Below, piece by piece: positions 60,638 through 64,000 of a stretch of DNA of 64,000 nucleotides. Location: positions 434,001 to 498,000 of the forward strand of contig NZ_CP008852.1 in NCBI RefSeq assembly GCF_000725345.1, in the 5' to 3' direction. The notes under the pieces were generated by a model. The model ran no database searches. It saw only the letters and a program-made list of their open reading frames with translations, and was not told the origin of the DNA. The stretch is from Pelosinus sp. UFO1 (GTDB lineage Bacteria > Bacillota > Negativicutes > DSM-13327). The stretch's first letter is position 1. Every line of letters begins with the position of its first letter. The position numbers and the translations under genes are program-made.

Positions 60638-62252
60638 GTGTAAAAAAAAGTTTAGTATATCACTGCAATATAAAATTATGTTATTGACGGTGGGAATGGT
60701 TTGTTTGGCCTTGATGATGGCTGGTGCACTTGTTACACAACATATTTATCAAGGCGTTCAGGAGAATGTTGGCGAACGCGCATTAGCTATAGGAAGATCT
60801 ATTGCACAAATGCCGGAAGTCAAAAGAAACATTATTGATAATCATCCATCAGAAGTGTTGCAACCTATTGCAGAAGAAATACGTATTAAAACGGGTGCAG
60901 CCTTTATTGTAATATCAAATATGGAACAGATTCGTTTATCCCATCCGACTTCAAGTAATGTAGGTACGCCTTTGTCAAATCTATATCGTGATCCAGTTTT
61001 AGGCGGACAAGAGTATGTCTATATTGCTAAAGGGAGCTTGGCCCCCTCTCTAAGGGCAAACATACCAATCTTTTCGATAAATGATGCGACTAAGCAGATT
61101 GGTTTTGTATCTGTTGGTTTTTATGTTGATGATATTTACCATATGTTTTTAGAGGGCGCTCAGAATGTTTTTTATGCGCTACTAGTAGCCTTAGTGCTCA
61201 GTATTATTGGATCTGTTCTCGTTGCAAAGAATATAAAAAAAGCGATCTATGGTTTGGAACCCTACGAAATAGCTACCCTACTGAGAGAAAATGAGGCCAC
61301 ATTGCATGCTATACGGGAAGGGGTAGTAGCAGTTGACGTCAAGGGACATGTACGAGTCATTAACAATGAAGCGGTAGCAATTATTGGGCGAAAAGCTGAA
61401 GAAATTTATGGGGAACCAATTACAAAGTTTATTACCCAGCTTCGCTTAGATTTTGTAATCGGAACAGGTACAGCATTATATGATCATGAGCAGCGGGTGA
61501 ATGATATTATCATTTTATCTAATATTATTCCGACTATCGTAGAAGGTGTTGTAGTAGGGGCGGTAATTACCTTTCGGGATCGTACAGAAATATCCCGCTT
61601 AGCAGAAGAAATGACGGGAGTACATCGTTTTGTAGATGTTTTACGGGCACAAACTCATGAGTTTAAAAATAAGTTACACGCAGTTGCAGGACTTATTCAA
61701 CTGGGATCATATGAACAAGCCGTCGATTTAATTATTGAAAGTTATGCGAATAACCAGAGTGAATTTGAAAAAATGCGCTATAATATTAAAGATGCTGTTA
61801 CCTTTGGCCTGTTAGTAGGGAAGATGAGCCGCGCTAGAGAACTAGGTATCCAATTTGTGATAACGCCGGATACAACTATGCAGACCTTACCGGGTCAGCT
61901 TACTAGTGGAGATATGGTGATTATATTAGGTAATCTAATTGAAAATGCTACAGAAGCTGTAACGATTGCTAAGACTAAGAAGATATTACTTTGCATTAAA
62001 GAGAAAAAGGCAGGAGTTCAAATAACTGTACAAAACTCTGGGGCATGGATTGATGAAGAACTAGGAGATAGCATCTATGTACGGGGGATTTCAGGTAAAG
62101 GCAGTAATAGAGGGTATGGCTTGGCCTTAGTATCAGAAAAGGTGCTTCTAAATAATGGAGTAGTCTCCCATTCGAACTTACCAGCAGGCGGCGTGGAATT
62201 TAAGGTGTGGATTCCGTATAATAGTAAAGGTGACAGATATGAAGAAAATTAA
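60636..62252 (+). CDS. citA: CitA/DcuS-family sensor histidine kinase
   Basis: This roughly 538-residue membrane kinase has two helices (about residues 15-37 and 178-200 of this start) flanking a periplasmic PASp-type Cache domain of about 140 residues. It then has a cytoplasmic PAS domain (GVVAVDVKGHVRVINNEAV), a phospho-acceptor His in AQTHEFKNKLHAVAGLIQLG and an HATPase (IILGNLIENATEAV, SNRGYGLALVSEKVLL). This is the CitA/DcuS layout, which senses citrate or C4-dicarboxylates. The start is uncertain: TTG 60636 follows GGGGTGG, but an upstream ATG in frame at 60597 lies within the terminator. Confidence 0.88.
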   Translation: MCKKKFSISLQYKIMLLTVGMVCLALMMAGALVTQHIYQGVQENVGERALAIGRSIAQMPEVKRNIIDNHPSEVLQPIAEEIRIKTGAAFIVISNMEQIRLSHPTSSNVGTPLSNLYRDPVLGGQEYVYIAKGSLAPSLRANIPIFSINDATKQIGFVSVGFYVDDIYHMFLEGAQNVFYALLVALVLSIIGSVLVAKNIKKAIYGLEPYEIATLLRENEATLHAIREGVVAVDVKGHVRVINNEAVAIIGRKAEEIYGEPITKFITQLRLDFVIGTGTALYDHEQRVNDIIILSNIIPTIVEGVVVGAVITFRDRTEISRLAEEMTGVHRFVDVLRAQTHEFKNKLHAVAGLIQLGSYEQAVDLIIESYANNQSEFEKMRYNIKDAVTFGLLVGKMSRARELGIQFVITPDTTMQTLPGQLTSGDMVIILGNLIENATEAVTIAKTKKILLCIKEKKAGVQITVQNSGAWIDEELGDSIYVRGISGKGSNRGYGLALVSEKVLLNNGVVSHSNLPAGGVEFKVWIPYNSKGDRYEEN

Positions 62253-62913
62253 AGTATTGATTGTAGAAGACGATCCAATGGTTGCTGATATTAATAAAAG
62301 GTTTACGGAGGCAGTGGATGGTTTTACGGTAGTTGGTATTGCCGATAATGGTACAAAGGCAATAGACATGGCGAATAAGCTGCATCCTGATTTAATCATA
62401 CTCGATATTTATATGCCAGAAGTTGACGGTATGGGTGTATTAGCCTCACTACGAAAACGAGATATAGAAGTGGATGTTATTTTAATTACGGCAGCGAATG
62501 ATAGCGATATGATTAGTAAGGTTATGCGCTCGGGGGTAATTGATTATATTATAAAACCATTCAAATTTGATCGTTATCGTAATACATTAGAGGCATACCG
62601 AGATTTTAATAGTAAGATAGTAGAACAAGATAGCTTTAGTCAGGTAGAACTTGATAAGTTTTTTTCCGCGAAAATGGCAAAGGCTAGCTCTCATTTGCCT
62701 AAGAATATGCATGGGCAGACATTGGATTCCGTTATTGATTTACTAAGTTGTCAATCAGAAGCTTTATCCGCTGATGATGTAGCAGGCCAAGTAGGAATTT
62801 CTAGAGTGACTGCTAGGCGTTATTTAGATTATCTAGTAGTTGAAGGTAAACTTCAAATGCTGCTTGAATATATGCCTGTAGGAAGACCGATTCATCGGTT
62901 CAAAATGAGATAA
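62239..62913 (+). CDS. citB: CitB/DcuR-family response regulator
   Basis: This 224-residue regulator has an N-terminal receiver domain (VLIVEDDPMVADIN, phospho-acceptor Asp in LIILDIYMPEVDG, TAAN and KPFKFDRY) and a C-terminal winged helix with VAGQVGISRVTARRYLDYLV, as in CitB/DpiA and DcuR. The start overlaps the kinase gene, so the two are coupled. It very likely controls the citDEF operon directly upstream. ATG 62239 has AAAGG at 8-base spacing. Confidence 0.92.
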   Translation: MKKIKVLIVEDDPMVADINKRFTEAVDGFTVVGIADNGTKAIDMANKLHPDLIILDIYMPEVDGMGVLASLRKRDIEVDVILITAANDSDMISKVMRSGVIDYIIKPFKFDRYRNTLEAYRDFNSKIVEQDSFSQVELDKFFSAKMAKASSHLPKNMHGQTLDSVIDLLSCQSEALSADDVAGQVGISRVTARRYLDYLVVEGKLQMLLEYMPVGRPIHRFKMR

Positions 62914-62989
62914 TATAATGCAGGTATAGACTGATGGTTTCCGATTGGAAGGATAGCTGGTTTTGTATAAAAAATGTTAGAGAGATAAT

Positions 62990-63038
62990 ATCAAAAAGAC
63001 GGCTGCTTTGAGACTTTCAAAGCAGCCGTCTTTTTGAT
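62990..63038 (+). terminator. Rho-independent terminator of the citAB operon
   Basis: A long perfect stem (ATCAAAAAGACGGCTGCTTT and its complement) with short loop and T-run on both sides. Confidence 0.9.
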
Positions 63039-63078
63039 ATAGTTAGGGTACTATTCGGGCAAGAAGAGGGGATACAAA

Positions 63079-64000
63079 ATGGGGCACATTGGTAATAGTG
63101 ACCGAGAATATCGTTTGTTGCAACAACGCTTGGACTATAATATAACCGGAGCACCCTATTCGCCAGTGTTTATTGCAATACTAAAACTATTATTTTCTAC
63201 AGAAGAAGCTGAGCTTGCCAGGCAAATTCCTCTGCGTCCTACTTCTCTTACAGTTTTAGCATGTAAGCTTGGTATTCCAGTAGAATCATTAAAGTATAAA
63301 ATAACAATTATGGCAGAGCGAGGTTTAGTTTTTGATTTAGAATACAAGGGAGAATGTTATGTAGTCTTAGCGCCTGTCGTGATTGGGTTTTTTGAATTTA
63401 TTTTTATGCGAACGCGCGATGAATTACCGATGAAGGAGCTCGCAGAGCTTTTTGATCAATATATGTTTCAAGATGATCGTTTTGCTCATAGTATATTCGA
63501 AGAGAGCACCCAATTAGGGAGATCCTTAGTTCGTGAAGAAGCAATATTTGAAGATGATTATACTGAGGTTCTAGATTGGGAGAAAGCAAGCTTAGTGATT
63601 ACCTCTGCAAAAACCATTGGTTTATCTTTATGTGCCTGTCGTCATAAGGCCAGTCATCTGGGGAAAAGTTGCAGCGCCCCGCAAAAGACCTGTATGACAT
63701 TTGGTAACAGCGCAGAGTTATTAATCAAAAAAGGAATGGCTGAGCCAATTACAACAGCTGTTTCTATGATGATTCTAGAACAATGTAAAACTGCTGGCTT
63801 AGTACAAATTGCTGACAATGTACAAAAAAATGTAGGATTTCTTTGTAACTGTTGCGGCTGTTGCTGTGGGATGCTACAGTCTATGAAAAATTTCAACATG
63901 GGTCACGCCGTAGTTACTTCCAATTGGGTAGTCCAAATCAATAATCAGAAATGTATAGGCTGTAATTCATGTGTAAAAGCTTGCCCACTAGGAGTAATTA
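63079..64000 (+). CDS. Cys-rich ferredoxin-type 4Fe-4S protein, 5' part
   Basis: The frame is open from ATG 63079 (AGAGGGGAT upstream) to the right edge, so the gene is truncated. The N-terminal third (about residues 1-95) has a winged-helix look (PTSLTVLACKLGIPVESLKYKITIMAERGLVF). The middle has two Cys-rich runs, CACRHKASHLGKSC and CNCCGCCCG. A ferredoxin motif CIGCNSCVKACP follows at the end of the visible part. It resembles the 4Fe-4S proteins with an N-terminal HTH seen in anaerobes, with unknown role. More clusters may follow outside the window. Confidence 0.85.
   Translation, partial: MGHIGNSDREYRLLQQRLDYNITGAPYSPVFIAILKLLFSTEEAELARQIPLRPTSLTVLACKLGIPVESLKYKITIMAERGLVFDLEYKGECYVVLAPVVIGFFEFIFMRTRDELPMKELAELFDQYMFQDDRFAHSIFEESTQLGRSLVREEAIFEDDYTEVLDWEKASLVITSAKTIGLSLCACRHKASHLGKSCSAPQKTCMTFGNSAELLIKKGMAEPITTAVSMMILEQCKTAGLVQIADNVQKNVGFLCNCCGCCCGMLQSMKNFNMGHAVVTSNWVVQINNQKCIGCNSCVKACPLGVI

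Overview
The window looks like chromosomal DNA of a low-GC, anaerobic, diderm Firmicute of the Negativicutes, most likely Sporomusaceae (Pelosinus/Sporomusa type). This is an inference. It rests on strong AGGAGG ribosome binding sites, M-box riboswitches, a glycyl radical enzyme system, and tandem CobT paralogues of the kind described as ArsAB in Sporomusa and Veillonella. I see no rRNA, tRNA, insertion sequence, prophage or CRISPR array.

Layout. 1-2.4 kb: end of a galactitol-type PTS IIC gene, a KDPG-type aldolase and a D-2-hydroxyacid dehydrogenase. 2.6-7.3 kb: a BacA-like ABC exporter/importer, a ThiW-like ECF S component, a LysR regulator, a 58-aa ORF and comB. 7.4-10.4 kb (minus): a polar amino acid ABC operon whose leader ends in an intrinsic terminator. 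10.6-17.1 kb: structured repeat copy 1, phosphoglucomutase, a secreted purple-acid-type phosphatase, long hairpin repeats, an orphan eutJ, and a soluble PocR chemoreceptor with CheW. 17.1-21.5 kb (minus): two tandem cobT homologues and two tandem bioB homologues. The bioB pair has a BirA-like operator and the cobT pair has its own promoter plus a leader terminator. 21.8-24.9 kb: a peroxide-stress operon (rubrerythrin, OhrR, glutathione peroxidase) divergent from a GGDEF plus HD-GYP pair. 25-30.2 kb: a small unknown protein behind a structured leader, then a TetR-controlled YbhGFSR-like efflux operon.

30.3-40.5 kb: a small unknown gene, an EamA permease, a PAS histidine kinase, a cupin-XRE regulator with a HypD-like glycyl radical enzyme and its activase, AldA, repeat copy 2, a LysR regulator and a NusG-II protein. 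40.7-44.6 kb: a MocR regulator divergent from azlCD and an aminotransferase. 45-49.6 kb: a chemoreceptor, a GlpQ-like phosphodiesterase and a second EamA permease. 49.9-53.2 kb: two tandem M-box Mg2+ riboswitches, a 34-aa ORF, a soluble PRC/MgtE_N/CBS protein and an NRAMP-related transporter with an altered metal site (NRMT-like). 53.2-57.6 kb: two nitroreductases, repeat copy 3, a HAD phosphatase, mutY and msrA. 57.8-62.9 kb: citDEF with a CitA/CitB-like two-component system. 63.1 kb to the end: a truncated Cys-rich ferredoxin-type protein.

The most unusual signal is a 210-234 bp intergenic repeat present three times (10621-10854 inverted, 38871-39080, 53818-54049). Its inner stems differ between copies by compensatory base-pair changes, and a long-range stem closes the whole fold. 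This suggests an undescribed structured RNA or structured mobile repeat family. Secondary points are the paired duplications bioB-bioB/cobT-cobT, with one BioB lacking an expected cluster cysteine, leader attenuators on two operons, and the doubled M-box.
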